Assembly (NCBI RefSeq): GCF_003287355.1
Contig: NZ_QMIM01000008.1
Span: 1-64,000, forward strand
DNA length: 64,000 bases
Source: Halorubrum sp. 48-1-W
GTDB taxonomy: Archaea; Halobacteriota; Halobacteria; Halobacteriales; Haloferacaceae
Direction: 5' to 3'
Below are positions 46,517 to 55,480 of the stretch, in pieces. Both the position numbers and the translations under genes were made by a program. The notes below the pieces were generated by a model. It worked only from the letters and a program-made list of their open reading frames with translations, was not told the DNA's origin and ran no database searches. Position 1 is the first letter of the stretch. The number at the start of each line of letters is the position of its first letter.

Positions 46517-47653
46517 TCAGTTGACTCGATACCGTTCGACCGCTGTATCGTCCACCGTCACGCCGAGGCCCGGGTCGCTCGGAACCGTGAAGCGGTCGCC
46601 GGACGGTTTCCAGGCTCCCGGGTCCTCGACGAGCGTCGACGTCGCGTGGACGTTCAACACGCCGGACGGATAGGTGACCGCGGGTGATGACGCCGCGAAG
46701 TGGGCGTTGGCGGCCGTTCCGATCCCGAGTTCGAGCATCGACCCCATGAAACAGGGGAGTCCGTGCGCGTTCGCGACGGTCGCGACGTCACGCGCACGCG
46801 AGAGTCCGCCGGTTTTCGCGAGTTTGATGTTGACGGCATCACAGGCGTCCCGCCCCGCGAGGTCCGCGACGTCCGCCGGAGAGAAACAGGCCTCGTCGGC
46901 AAGCACCGGAACGGCCGTCGCCTCCCGTACTCGGCGGAGTCCCTCGACGTCGTCGTGGGGCACCGGCTGTTCCACCAGAACGAGGCCGTCGGCGGCCTCG
47001 TCGAGACGGCGAACCCGACGTATCGCTTCGGCGGCTACCCACCCCTGGTTGGCATCGATCCGGACCTCCGCGTCGGGAACCGCCTCGACGATCGCGGCGA
47101 TCGCCTCCCGTTCGGCCTCGAAATCCGGTCCGCCCACCTTCACTTTGAACGCCGTGAACCCCTCCTCGCGGGCCTCGACCGCGAGTTCGCGAACCTCCTC
47201 CGGCGGACGGATACCGATGGAGTAGTGGAGGTCGATCGTCGGCTCGCCGTCGGGTGCGCCACCGAGCAGGTCGTACACGGGGCTGTCGCGGAGCTTCCCT
47301 AACGCGTCGTACAGCGCGACGTCGACGCCGCTGAGCGGGAACGGCTCACCCGAGAGGACCCGCTCCGCTCTGTCGACGAGACGCGGGATCCGGTGGAGCT
47401 GCTCGCCCTCGACCAGCGGCGCGAGGCGGTCCTCGATCAGGTCGACGACCGCGCGCCGTGTCAGCCCGTGTGGCCACGTCGAGGACGGCGCGACCTCGCC
47501 GACACCCGTGACGCCGGCGTCGGTTTCGACGCGGACGAGGACGTGGTCGTACGACCCCTGTCCGCCGGTCGCGACCGAGAGGCTCGTCTCGTAGGACGTC
47601 TCCGCCGGCACCGACACCGGGATCGCCTCGACGGCGGTGACCGTGGCCGTCAT
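46517..47653 (-). CDS. Enolase-superfamily N-acylamino-acid racemase-like enzyme
   Basis: A 378-residue MLE-subgroup enzyme distinct from its DgcA-like neighbour. Visible residues are Lys in FKVKVGGPD, Asp in RIDANQGW, Glu in LVEQPV, Asp in LADEAC and Lys in NIKLAKTGG; GSMLELGIG is characteristic. The close relatives are muconate cycloisomerase, o-succinylbenzoate synthase and N-succinyl or N-acyl amino acid racemase. Coupling by an ATGA overlap to a D-aminoacylase makes racemisation of N-acylamino acids the most economical reading. Menaquinone biosynthesis is unlikely in this context. Confidence 0.72.
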   Translation of the reverse strand: MTATVTAVEAIPVSVPAETSYETSLSVATGGQGSYDHVLVRVETDAGVTGVGEVAPSSTWPHGLTRRAVVDLIEDRLAPLVEGEQLHRIPRLVDRAERVLSGEPFPLSGVDVALYDALGKLRDSPVYDLLGGAPDGEPTIDLHYSIGIRPPEEVRELAVEAREEGFTAFKVKVGGPDFEAEREAIAAIVEAVPDAEVRIDANQGWVAAEAIRRVRRLDEAADGLVLVEQPVPHDDVEGLRRVREATAVPVLADEACFSPADVADLAGRDACDAVNIKLAKTGGLSRARDVATVANAHGLPCFMGSMLELGIGTAANAHFAASSPAVTYPSGVLNVHATSTLVEDPGAWKPSGDRFTVPSDPGLGVTVDDTAVERYRVN

Positions 47654-49245
47654 GCGCCGATCACGTCTCCGGGGCGTGCGCCGGTGTGGTCGCCGTCGCG
47701 GACGACGAACTCCCCGTTGACGAGGACGTGCTCGATACCGGCGGGGTAGACGGCGGGGTCGAGGAAGTCGCCGGTCTGCTCGACGGTCTCCGGGTCGAAC
47801 ACCGTCACGTCGGCCCGAGCGTCCCGTTTCAACACCCCCCGGTCGTCGAGCCCCAGCCGCGAGGCGGGCATCCCGGTCATCTTGTGGACGGCGCTCTCGA
47901 GCGGGACCACGCCCTCCTCGCGGACGTAGTTGCCGAGCACGCGGGGGAACGTCCCGTAGTTCCGCGGGTGCGGAACGCCCTCGCCGAGCGGGCCGGACTG
48001 CTGGAGGGAGGACCCGTCGCTGCCGACCATCGTGAGGTCGTGACGCATCACCGTCCGGACGTCGGCCTCGTCCATCCCGAAGTTGACGTGCATGGTCCGG
48101 TTCTCGTCTTCGAGGACGATATCGAGGAGGATCTCGGCGGGCTGTCGCGTCTCCCCCTCGCGGTCTGCGAGCTCGGCGATCGTCTTCCCCTCGTACGCCT
48201 TCATATCGGGGTTCTGGACGCCAGTGACGAGGATCCCGTCCCAGTCGCTCGTGCGGTCGTCCTTCAGATCGTCGCGGATTCGGCTCCGCGTCTCCGGGTC
48301 CCGGAGCCGCTCTAAGAGCGCGTCGTCGCCGCCGTCGTGGGCCCAGTTCGGGAGGAGCGCCCCGAGGCTCGTCGAGGAGGCGACGTAGGGGTACTGGTCA
48401 CACTGGATCTCGATCCCCTCACGCCGTCGGACGAGTTCCATCCGTCGGAGCGTCGCCCGCACCTTCCCCCAGTTGTCGGGGCCGACGGCCTTGTGGTGGG
48501 ACACCTGTACCGGAACCCCTGCCCGGCGGCCGATCTCGATGGTCTCCTCGACGCTCTCGAGGAGGCCGTCGCTCTCGGAGCGCATGTGGGTCGCGTAGAA
48601 CCCGCCGTGTTCGGCCGCCACCTCGGCGAGCGCGGTGACCTCGTCGACGTCGGCGTAACAGCCCGGCGGGTAAAACAGGCCCGAGGAGAGGCCGACCGCC
48701 CCGTCCGCCATCGCCTCGGCGACCAACTCGCGCATCTCGGCGAGTTCGTCGGGCGACGGGTCGCGGTCCTCGTATCCGACGACGGCCGCGCGGACGTTCC
48801 CGTGGCCGACGAGCGACCCGACGTTGAGCGAGAGGCCGTCGGACTCGAGGTACGCGAGGTATTCGGCCATCGACTCCCACTCGCCGGCGTCGACCTCGTC
48901 GTCCAGTCCCCGGCTCGCGAACCAGTCGTCGACGGAGCGGGCGGCCGCCCCGTACCGCGGTGCCGCGCTCGTGCCGCAGTTCCCGACGATCTCGAGTGTC
49001 ACCCCCTGTCTGACCTTGCTGTGGGCGTCCCGGTTCGCCGGCAGGGTGAAATCCGAGTGGGTGTGGATATCGATGAACCCCGGCGCGACGACGTCGCCGT
49101 CGAGGTCGACCTCGACGTCCCCCTCGCCCTCGACCGTGCCGAGGGCGGCGACCCGACCGTCGGCGATGGCGACGTCGCCGCGATACCACGGGGAGCCGGT
49201 TCCGTCGACGATCCGTCCGTTCCGGAGCACGCAGTCGTATCCCAT
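47650..49245 (-). CDS. N-acyl-D-amino-acid deacylase (D-aminoacylase) 1
   Basis: A 531-residue amidohydrolase of the D-aminoacylase group, which releases D-amino acids from N-acyl-D-amino acids. The metal motif is DIHTHSD (61-65), the zinc-bridging Cys90 sits in VGNCG, and further histidines occur in ATHMRSES and QVSHHKAVG, with Asp in VGSDGSS. SSGLFYPPG is a family signature. It is first in the four-gene leftward operon and overlaps the racemase start. The ATG at 49245 (MGYDCVLRN) is the conserved N-terminus; an upstream extension is rejected. Confidence 0.88.
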   Translation of the reverse strand: MGYDCVLRNGRIVDGTGSPWYRGDVAIADGRVAALGTVEGEGDVEVDLDGDVVAPGFIDIHTHSDFTLPANRDAHSKVRQGVTLEIVGNCGTSAAPRYGAAARSVDDWFASRGLDDEVDAGEWESMAEYLAYLESDGLSLNVGSLVGHGNVRAAVVGYEDRDPSPDELAEMRELVAEAMADGAVGLSSGLFYPPGCYADVDEVTALAEVAAEHGGFYATHMRSESDGLLESVEETIEIGRRAGVPVQVSHHKAVGPDNWGKVRATLRRMELVRRREGIEIQCDQYPYVASSTSLGALLPNWAHDGGDDALLERLRDPETRSRIRDDLKDDRTSDWDGILVTGVQNPDMKAYEGKTIAELADREGETRQPAEILLDIVLEDENRTMHVNFGMDEADVRTVMRHDLTMVGSDGSSLQQSGPLGEGVPHPRNYGTFPRVLGNYVREEGVVPLESAVHKMTGMPASRLGLDDRGVLKRDARADVTVFDPETVEQTGDFLDPAVYPAGIEHVLVNGEFVVRDGDHTGARPGDVIGA

Positions 49246-49402
49246 GTGATCGAACCGCGTACCGGGGAGGGTAAAGTATGCCACCGTCCAAGTGCGGGGT
49301 GTTCCCACCCGGATCGTTCGATCCGAGCGGACGCGCCACGCCGGGCGGGCCGTCACGAACCGGGTCGCGGAAAGACGGCCGTCAGGAGAGGAAAAACGGC
49401 CG

Positions 49403-49762
49403 TCAGGAGAGTATCCCCACGTACGTCGCGACGAGTGAATAGAGGAGAGTAACGGTCAGAAAGACGGTTTCGTTGACGTCAACCGTGACGTAGACGAAGA
49501 CGAAAACCGGGTACGGGGAGACCAAAAGGAGCGTCTCGATGACGTACCACTGACGTGGCGTGACGCCTAACCGATCGCGGAGCCGGTCCCGGAGCAGCGG
49601 GCCACGTAGCTCCGTGGGGGGGCGAAGCCCGGTTTCGTCGGACGATCCCTCGGTGACGGAGGGATCCCTCCCGGCGGAGTTGGTTTCGTTGTCGGCGTTC
49701 CCTCCTCCTTGCGGTGGCCCCCAGCCTGCGTACTCCTCCCGGTCCGGATCGTCTCGGGTCAC
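49403..49762 (-). CDS. Small membrane protein, unknown (start uncertain)
   Basis: The protein has a polar, acidic N-terminal half with REEYAGWGPPQGGG, then LGVTPRQWYVIETLLLVSPYPVFVFVY and one or two hydrophobic helices to the end. It looks like a haloarchaeal membrane protein with an unstructured head. The GTG at 49762 gives 119 residues; an ATG at 49936 would add an unlikely Arg-rich stretch. No family is recognised. It lies between the two catabolic blocks and divergent from the coiled-coil gene at 49969. Confidence 0.5.
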   Translation of the reverse strand: MTRDDPDREEYAGWGPPQGGGNADNETNSAGRDPSVTEGSSDETGLRPPTELRGPLLRDRLRDRLGVTPRQWYVIETLLLVSPYPVFVFVYVTVDVNETVFLTVTLLYSLVATYVGILS

Positions 49763-49968
49763 GTCCTCGCCTCCCGATCGCGGCTCCGTACGGTCGTCGA
49801 TCGCTCCGATCGCTTCGATCGTTCGCGAGCGAGGTCGGGAGACTCCCGCAGCGGACGTGACCTCGGTGGGTCGACACGGAGAGCCATGCCTCCGGATGTC
49901 GGTTGGGATGGGTAAACCCTTCGGCCGACCACCCATATTGAAAAGCGTCCATCGGCACTACTGGCTGT

Positions 49969-50469
49969 ATGGGACTACAGGACATCATCGATGCCGCCGA
50001 GGCCGTCGGCGATCACGACGAGGCCCGCCGGTCGACGTTCCGGGAGGAGTTCGAGGCGTACGAGTCGGGGGAGGTCGACTCGTTCCCCCGGACGTGGGAG
50101 GCTATCGCGGACGAGCGTGACGCGCTCGAACGGCTCGCGGACCAGCTGGACGCCGAGGAGGGGAACATCGACGAGCTGGTCGATCGAACCGAGTTCCTCA
50201 CCGTGGATCAGGCGGTCCGCCACCGGGAGCAGACGATAAAAAAACTGGAGGCACACAACGAACACCTCCACCAGTTCCACGACGCGATGGCCGCCGCGCT
50301 CGACAGGATCGAGACGAACCTCTCCGAACTGGGGTCTGGCGACCCGGGATCGCTCGATGAGGACCCACAGCCACAGTTCGAGCGTGCTCGCGACGCCTTG
50401 GACGACCACAACGAGGCAGTCGAGGATCTGGGTACAAACCTCACGATCCTGAACGCGTACCTCCGGTGA
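49969..50469 (+). CDS. Coiled-coil protein, unknown
   Basis: A 166-residue acidic protein, predicted almost fully helical. Heptad-rich segments are DERDALERLADQLDAEEGNIDEL and REQTIKKLEAHNEHLHQFHDAMAAALDRIET, consistent with a coiled coil. No signal peptide or known domain is visible. The ATG at 49969 is the first start after an AT-richer promoter stretch. Its relation to the surrounding transport genes is unknown. Confidence 0.65.
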   Translation: MGLQDIIDAAEAVGDHDEARRSTFREEFEAYESGEVDSFPRTWEAIADERDALERLADQLDAEEGNIDELVDRTEFLTVDQAVRHREQTIKKLEAHNEHLHQFHDAMAAALDRIETNLSELGSGDPGSLDEDPQPQFERARDALDDHNEAVEDLGTNLTILNAYLR

Positions 50470-50622
50470 GTCGTCGGCTGGGTCGCCGAGCTAAAAACTA
50501 ATTCTATTGTGAGTTATCCACGGCGGATGCGCTAGAAACGTCACCACATTCTGTACGTTCGTGGTCCGATACCCCAGAGAATCGTGAGACCGACTCGGGA
50601 CCCTCCATAGTTTGGTGGTGGC

Positions 50623-50627
50623 TATAT
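50623..50627 (+). promoter_or_regulatory. TATA-like box for transporter 2
   Basis: TATAT is centred about 30 bases upstream of the ATG at 50655, predicting a transcript start within a few bases of the start codon. No direct repeats like those at 38111 are seen here. Confidence 0.5.
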
Positions 50628-50654
50628 CCCCGGGAGTTGGCATTGGCCTTGTGT

Positions 50655-52406
50655 ATGTCTACCAATCGACGCGAATTCATGCGTAAGATGGGTGCCGCCG
50701 GGGCGGCCATCGGCAGTGTGAGCATCGCCGGGTGTTCCGGAGAACAAACGACCACGACCGACGGCGGCGGCGACGACGGCGGCGGCGGATCGGGTGCCCG
50801 AGTGGTGGAGGAGGACCTCCCCGAAGAGCGGATGATGGACGACGTGATCCACCTGGCGTACACCGAACAGTACAACCCCGGTCGCTACCAGGCGAACCGG
50901 CTGGTCGACCAACGCCTCACCGACGAGATGGGGATCCCGACGGTGACGGACCCGGTGGAAGCGACGGTGGTCAGCGACCGCGAAGAGTCTGGCGACTACG
51001 ACATCGTCACGTACCGGTGGAGCGCGAACAACGGCGAGCCGGACAGCATCATCGTGACGCGATTCGCCTCGGACGGATCCGAGAACTGGACGGGGTTCTC
51101 GAGCGAGGAGTACGACGAGATCGCCTACGAGCAGCGACAGGAGACGGACGACGAGACCAGACAGGAGCTCGTTCACGAGGCACAGGACATCATCGGGGAA
51201 CAGCGCCCGGAGAACCAATACCTGTTCAACGAATACTACTACGCGTTCCGTAGCGACCGGTTCGAGGAAGACTCCGTCGTCGTGACCGACACGGGACTGC
51301 GTAACATCTGGAACTACACCCAAATCGAGCCGAAAAACGAGGAGGGGAACACCATCATCACGAACAACTGGGACCCGTCCGACCAGTTGAACCCCCTCAA
51401 CGCCAACGCCATCGGGCCCAGCCGGAACTGGGTTCCCACGCGGTTCATGCACGACTTCCTCATCCGGACGGGACCGGAGCTGGAGGCCCAGCCGTGGGCG
51501 GCGACGGAGTGGGAGTGGGAGGACGACACCACGGTCACGTTCCAGCTCCGTGAGGGGATGACCTTCCACGACGGGGAACCGGTTACCGCCAGCGACGTCG
51601 TGTGGACCTACGAGATGATGCTCGATCTGGAGCCGCCGGCGTACCTCAACAACGTCGTTCAGGTCGTCGATAGCGTCGAGCAGGACGGCGACTACACGGT
51701 GACGTTCACTCTCGAAGAGCCGTACGTTCCCTTTATCAAGACCACCGCTGGGATCGTGCCCATCCTCCCCGAACACTACTGGACCGCGCTGATGGAGGAG
51801 ACGGGGACGACCGAACAGCCCTGGCAGATCACGATCGACGACGACAACCCGGTGGTCGGATCCGGCCCGTTCCAGTGGGGAACGTGGGACCAGGGATCGC
51901 GGTTCGAGATGCCGTCGTTCGACGACCACTTCATGGCGCCGAACATCGACAGGCGGATCCAGCGGCCGCTGTCGACGAGCGACGCCGAGATGGAGGCGTT
52001 GATCAACGGTGACTACGACCTGCTCGATTACTGGTTCGGCGACACACAACAACTCCAGGAGACGGTCGAGGAGAACGACTCCCTGGGTGCGATAGAGACG
52101 CTCGGGAGCGGTCGGCAGTCCGCGTGGGTGAACTGTCAGCGGCCGCCGTTCGACCACGTGCCGATGCGCCAGGCGTTCAACGCGGTGGTCAACGACACCC
52201 AACAGACCATCATCGACGAGGCGTTCGACGGGTTCGGACAGGAGGCACGCACGTTCATCAATCCCTCGCTCGAGTTCTGGCACAACGAGGACACGACGTT
52301 CTTCGATGGCGGGATCGAGGGCGCGACGACGATCCTCGCGGACGCCGGCTACGTGTGGGACGAAGAGGGGAACATCCACTACCCGGAAGGGATGACCGGA
52401 AAGTGA
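50655..52406 (+). CDS. Peptide-binding lipoprotein with apparently permuted SBP-5 domain
   Basis: A 583-residue binding protein. The Tat/lipobox signal NRREFMRKMG ... SIAGC ends at Cys27. The order of segments is unusual. Residues about 65-225 look like the C-terminal lobe of family-5 binding proteins (RLVDQRLTDEMGIP, DYDIVTYRWSANNGEPDS, YDEIAYEQ ... DETRQELVHEAQDIIGE). Residues about 232-583 are the N-lobe and hinge (TFQLREGMTFHDGEPVTASD, GSGPFQW, PPFDHVPMRQAFNAVV), ending in TTILADAGYVWDEEG where the C-lobe normally begins. The break points match, so circular permutation is the simplest reading. The permeases and ATPases follow. Confidence 0.85.
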   Translation: MSTNRREFMRKMGAAGAAIGSVSIAGCSGEQTTTTDGGGDDGGGGSGARVVEEDLPEERMMDDVIHLAYTEQYNPGRYQANRLVDQRLTDEMGIPTVTDPVEATVVSDREESGDYDIVTYRWSANNGEPDSIIVTRFASDGSENWTGFSSEEYDEIAYEQRQETDDETRQELVHEAQDIIGEQRPENQYLFNEYYYAFRSDRFEEDSVVVTDTGLRNIWNYTQIEPKNEEGNTIITNNWDPSDQLNPLNANAIGPSRNWVPTRFMHDFLIRTGPELEAQPWAATEWEWEDDTTVTFQLREGMTFHDGEPVTASDVVWTYEMMLDLEPPAYLNNVVQVVDSVEQDGDYTVTFTLEEPYVPFIKTTAGIVPILPEHYWTALMEETGTTEQPWQITIDDDNPVVGSGPFQWGTWDQGSRFEMPSFDDHFMAPNIDRRIQRPLSTSDAEMEALINGDYDLLDYWFGDTQQLQETVEENDSLGAIETLGSGRQSAWVNCQRPPFDHVPMRQAFNAVVNDTQQTIIDEAFDGFGQEARTFINPSLEFWHNEDTTFFDGGIEGATTILADAGYVWDEEGNIHYPEGMTGK

Positions 52407-52460
52407 GCGTCTCGATCCGTCGAAGCACATCCAACCCCTGGTCAACCACCTCTATACGAC

Positions 52461-53444
52461 ATGGTTAATAAACGATACGTCGCCCGCCGGTTCGCGCTGA
52501 TGCTGGCCTCGCTTTTCATCGTCATCACGATCCTGTTTTTCCTCTTCCGGCAGGTCCCGGGTGGCCCGATGTCGGCGTTCACGAACCCCCGGATGAGCCA
52601 GGCAGCGCGACAGGCCGTCATCGAACAGTACGGGTTGAACGATCCCCTGTGGCGACAGTACATCCGGTACATGGTGAACGTGGCCCAACTCGACTTCGGC
52701 CAGTCGTTCTACTACGGGAGTTCGGTGTCGGCGCTCATCACCGACCGGTTCCTGAACACGATGAGCCTGATGCTGACGGCGTTCACCATCTCGTACACCG
52801 TCGGGACGTACCTCGGCGCACAACTGGGGTGGCTCCGGGGGACGGCGAAGGAACGGGTCGGCATGGTGGTCGTCCTGTTCGTCCGCTCGATGCCGGTGTT
52901 CTGGACGGGGATGGTCATCCTCTACGTCTTCGGCTTCCAGCTCGACGTCTTCCCGATCGGCGGGATGCGGGAGTCGACCGCGAGCTACGACACCACGACG
53001 GCGAAGTTCCTCAGCACCGACTTCCTGTACCACCTGGTGTTGCCCGTGTTCACGCTATCCACCTACTACACGGGGTTGCCGTTGTTGTTGATGCGAAACA
53101 ACATCCTGGAGGTGCTCTCGGAGAGCTACATCGACACGGCGCGCGCCAAGGGACTCACCAATCGGCGGGTCCTGTTCGTCCACGCCGCACGCACCGCCAT
53201 CCTCCCGGTCGTTACCGCGTTCGCGATCGCGATCGGGTTCGCGGTCGGCGGACAGGTACTGATCGAACAGGTGTTCTCGTGGCCCGGTCTCGGCCGCGAG
53301 ATGGTTCAGGCGTCGCTTCGGAGCGACTACCCCGTCGCACAGGGTGCGTTCGCGCTCCTGTCGGCGATCGTCATCACGATGAACTTCGTGGCGGATCTGG
53401 CCTACACGTACCTCGATCCGCGAGTCAGGCTGGGGGAGAGCTAA
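52461..53444 (+). CDS. dppB: Peptide ABC transporter permease 2 (DppB-like)
   Basis: A 327-residue DppB/OppB-type permease. It has an N-terminal helix, the family motif FRQVPGGPMSAF, the GLNDPLWRQYIRY segment, and the EAA loop ESYIDTARAKGLTNRRVLFVH. It ends with YTYLDPRVRLGES, the usual family finish. The ATG follows the permuted binding-protein gene by 54 bases and its stop is one base from the next gene. Confidence 0.92.
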   Translation: MVNKRYVARRFALMLASLFIVITILFFLFRQVPGGPMSAFTNPRMSQAARQAVIEQYGLNDPLWRQYIRYMVNVAQLDFGQSFYYGSSVSALITDRFLNTMSLMLTAFTISYTVGTYLGAQLGWLRGTAKERVGMVVVLFVRSMPVFWTGMVILYVFGFQLDVFPIGGMRESTASYDTTTAKFLSTDFLYHLVLPVFTLSTYYTGLPLLLMRNNILEVLSESYIDTARAKGLTNRRVLFVHAARTAILPVVTAFAIAIGFAVGGQVLIEQVFSWPGLGREMVQASLRSDYPVAQGAFALLSAIVITMNFVADLAYTYLDPRVRLGES

Positions 53445-53445
53445 C

Positions 53446-54393
53446 ATGAGCGAGGAAACGGACACGAGCGGACGAACCGTGACCGAATCGAGGGGGACCA
53501 AACAGGGATGGCGTCGGTTCTTCCAGAACCTCAAGCGGTCGAGCCGCGAACAGGCGGAACTGTTCGTCCAGTCGCGGCTGGCGGTCGCGGGACTGCTTAT
53601 CGTCCTCTTTTATTTCATGCTCGCAGTGATCTCGCCATACATCGTCCCGTACGGACCGAGCGAGCGGATCTACATGGCTGACGGAACCTGGGCGTCGCTC
53701 CAACCGCCGATGGCCGGCCATCCACTCGGCACGACGGACGCAGGGTACGACGTGCTCTCACAGTTGCTTTTGGGGTCGCGTATCGCGATGTTCGTCGGCC
53801 TGCTCGGTGCCTTCATGGTCGCCGTCATCGGGACGACGGTCGGTATCGTCGCCGGGTACTACGGCGGCTGGATCGACGAGGTCGTGATGCGGGTCGTGGA
53901 CATCCTCTACGGGCTCCCGTTCATCCCGTTCGTCGTCGTGATCGCGACGGTGTTCGGCGCCAGCGTCTGGAACATCATCTTCGGGGTCGCCCTGTTGTAC
54001 TGGCTCTCCACCGCCCGGGTGATCCGATCGGAGGTGTTGAGCGTCCGCGAGCGACCGTACATCGAGGCCGCCGAGGCCGCCGGAGCCTCCGATTTCCGGA
54101 TCATGGCCGTTCACATCCTTCCGAACGTCATTCCGCTGTCGGCGCTGTACGCCGCCATCGCCGTGGGGTACTCGATCGTCGCGCAGGCGAGTATCGCGTT
54201 CCTCGGGTTCGGCGACCCGAACGTTCCTTCGTGGGGCGTGATGCTCCAGCGGGCGTTCGTGACCCAATCGTTCGGCGAGGCGTGGTGGTGGACGTTACCG
54301 CCCGGACTGTCGATCACGTTGGTCGTCATGGGGGCGTACCTCGTCGGTCGCGGATACGAGGAGGTCGCCAATCCGCAGCTACAGGAGAAATAA
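53446..54393 (+). CDS. dppC: Peptide ABC transporter permease 2 (DppC-like)
   Basis: A 315-residue DppC/OppC-type permease. After a cytoplasmic head the first helix is AVAGLLIVLFYFMLAVISPY, then HPLGTTDAGYDVLSQLLLGSR and the EAA loop RPYIEAAEAAGASDFRIMAVH. GTTDAGYDV replaces the usual GTDxxGRD at a conserved point. It is separated from both neighbours by one or two bases, so the operon is tightly coupled. Confidence 0.92.
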   Translation: MSEETDTSGRTVTESRGTKQGWRRFFQNLKRSSREQAELFVQSRLAVAGLLIVLFYFMLAVISPYIVPYGPSERIYMADGTWASLQPPMAGHPLGTTDAGYDVLSQLLLGSRIAMFVGLLGAFMVAVIGTTVGIVAGYYGGWIDEVVMRVVDILYGLPFIPFVVVIATVFGASVWNIIFGVALLYWLSTARVIRSEVLSVRERPYIEAAEAAGASDFRIMAVHILPNVIPLSALYAAIAVGYSIVAQASIAFLGFGDPNVPSWGVMLQRAFVTQSFGEAWWWTLPPGLSITLVVMGAYLVGRGYEEVANPQLQEK

Positions 54394-54394
54394 C

Positions 54395-55480
54395 ATGAAA
54401 CGAGCAACAGCAACCTTCGATTTCGACGACGACGCACCGTTGTTGGCCGTCGAGGACGCCGTCGTGACCTACTCGACGAGCGGCGGTGACCTCACTGCCG
54501 TCGACGGCATCAGCTTCTCGGTCGACGAGAACGAGATATTCGGCCTCGTAGGCGAGTCCGGTTGCGGGAAGAGCACGGTGGCACAGGCCATCTTGAGCCT
54601 GCTTCCGAGCAACGGTCGTGTCGCCTCCGGGTCCGTCCGATTCCGGGGAATAGAGCTCACCGAACTGTCGAAACGCGAACTCGACGCGCTCCGCTGGGAG
54701 CATTTCTCGCTCATCAGTCAGGGCGCGATGAACGCGCTCAATCCGGTCCATCGGATCTCCAACCAGATCGTCGAGGCGATCCAGGCCCACCGGGACGTCA
54801 CGACCGACGACGCACGGGAGCGAGCAGCCGAACTGTTCGAGGTCGTCGGGCTCGATCCGGACCGAATGGACGATTACCCTCACCAGTTCTCCGGCGGAAT
54901 GAAACAGCGGGCGTACATCGCCATGTCGCTGGCGCTCGATCCCGACCTCATCATCGCCGACGAACCGACGACCGCACTCGACGTCATCGTTCAAGACCAG
55001 ATCCTCAAGCGGTTGAAGCAGCTCCGCGACGAGCTCGGCATATCGGTCATCATCATCTCCCACGACATCAGCGTGATCGCGGAGACGTGTAACCGACTCG
55101 GCGTGATGTATTCGGGGAAGCTGATGGAGTACGGCGACCTCAAGGAGATCTTCGCCGATCCGTACAATCCCTACACGCTGGGGTTACAGAACGCGTTCCC
55201 CACGCTCCGGGGCGATCAGTCGGACCTCATCAGCGTCCCGGGGAGTCCGCCGGACATCGCTGACCTCCCTGACGGTTGTCGGTTCCTGGATCGGTGCCCG
55301 TTCGCTACCGCCGAGTGTGAGACGGAACACCCCCCGTTAGAAACTGTGGGGGAGGATCACGCGTCGGCGTGCTACCATCACGACTCCATCGAACGGATGC
55401 GCGAGGAGGCGAAGAACCGGGAGACGTGGGAGCGAACGGGATCCGACACTGTTCCTACTGGAGGTATCGGTGATGACTGA
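54395..55480 (+). CDS. dppD: Peptide ABC transporter ATPase 2 (DppD-like)
   Basis: A 361-residue ABC ATPase. It has Walker A GESGCGKS, signature FSGGMKQRAYIA, Walker [13 protein letters not shown] and IISHDISV. The Q-loop reads ISQGAMNALNPV instead of the common [10 protein letters not shown], but the Gln is retained, so it is probably active; this variant occurs in peptide ATPases. The C-terminal cysteine motif CRFLDRCPFATAEC is present. It overlaps the last gene of the operon by eight bases. Confidence 0.92.
   Translation: MKRATATFDFDDDAPLLAVEDAVVTYSTSGGDLTAVDGISFSVDENEIFGLVGESGCGKSTVAQAILSLLPSNGRVASGSVRFRGIELTELSKRELDALRWEHFSLISQGAMNALNPVHRISNQIVEAIQAHRDVTTDDARERAAELFEVVGLDPDRMDDYPHQFSGGMKQRAYIAMSLALDPDLIIADEPTTALDVIVQDQILKRLKQLRDELGISVIIISHDISVIAETCNRLGVMYSGKLMEYGDLKEIFADPYNPYTLGLQNAFPTLRGDQSDLISVPGSPPDIADLPDGCRFLDRCPFATAECETEHPPLETVGEDHASACYHHDSIERMREEAKNRETWERTGSDTVPTGGIGDD

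Noticed and set aside
54713-54770. Altered Q-loop in DppD 2 as a sign of a dead ATPase
   Set aside because: The Gln is retained and the Walker and signature motifs are intact; this variant is seen in functional peptide ATPases.
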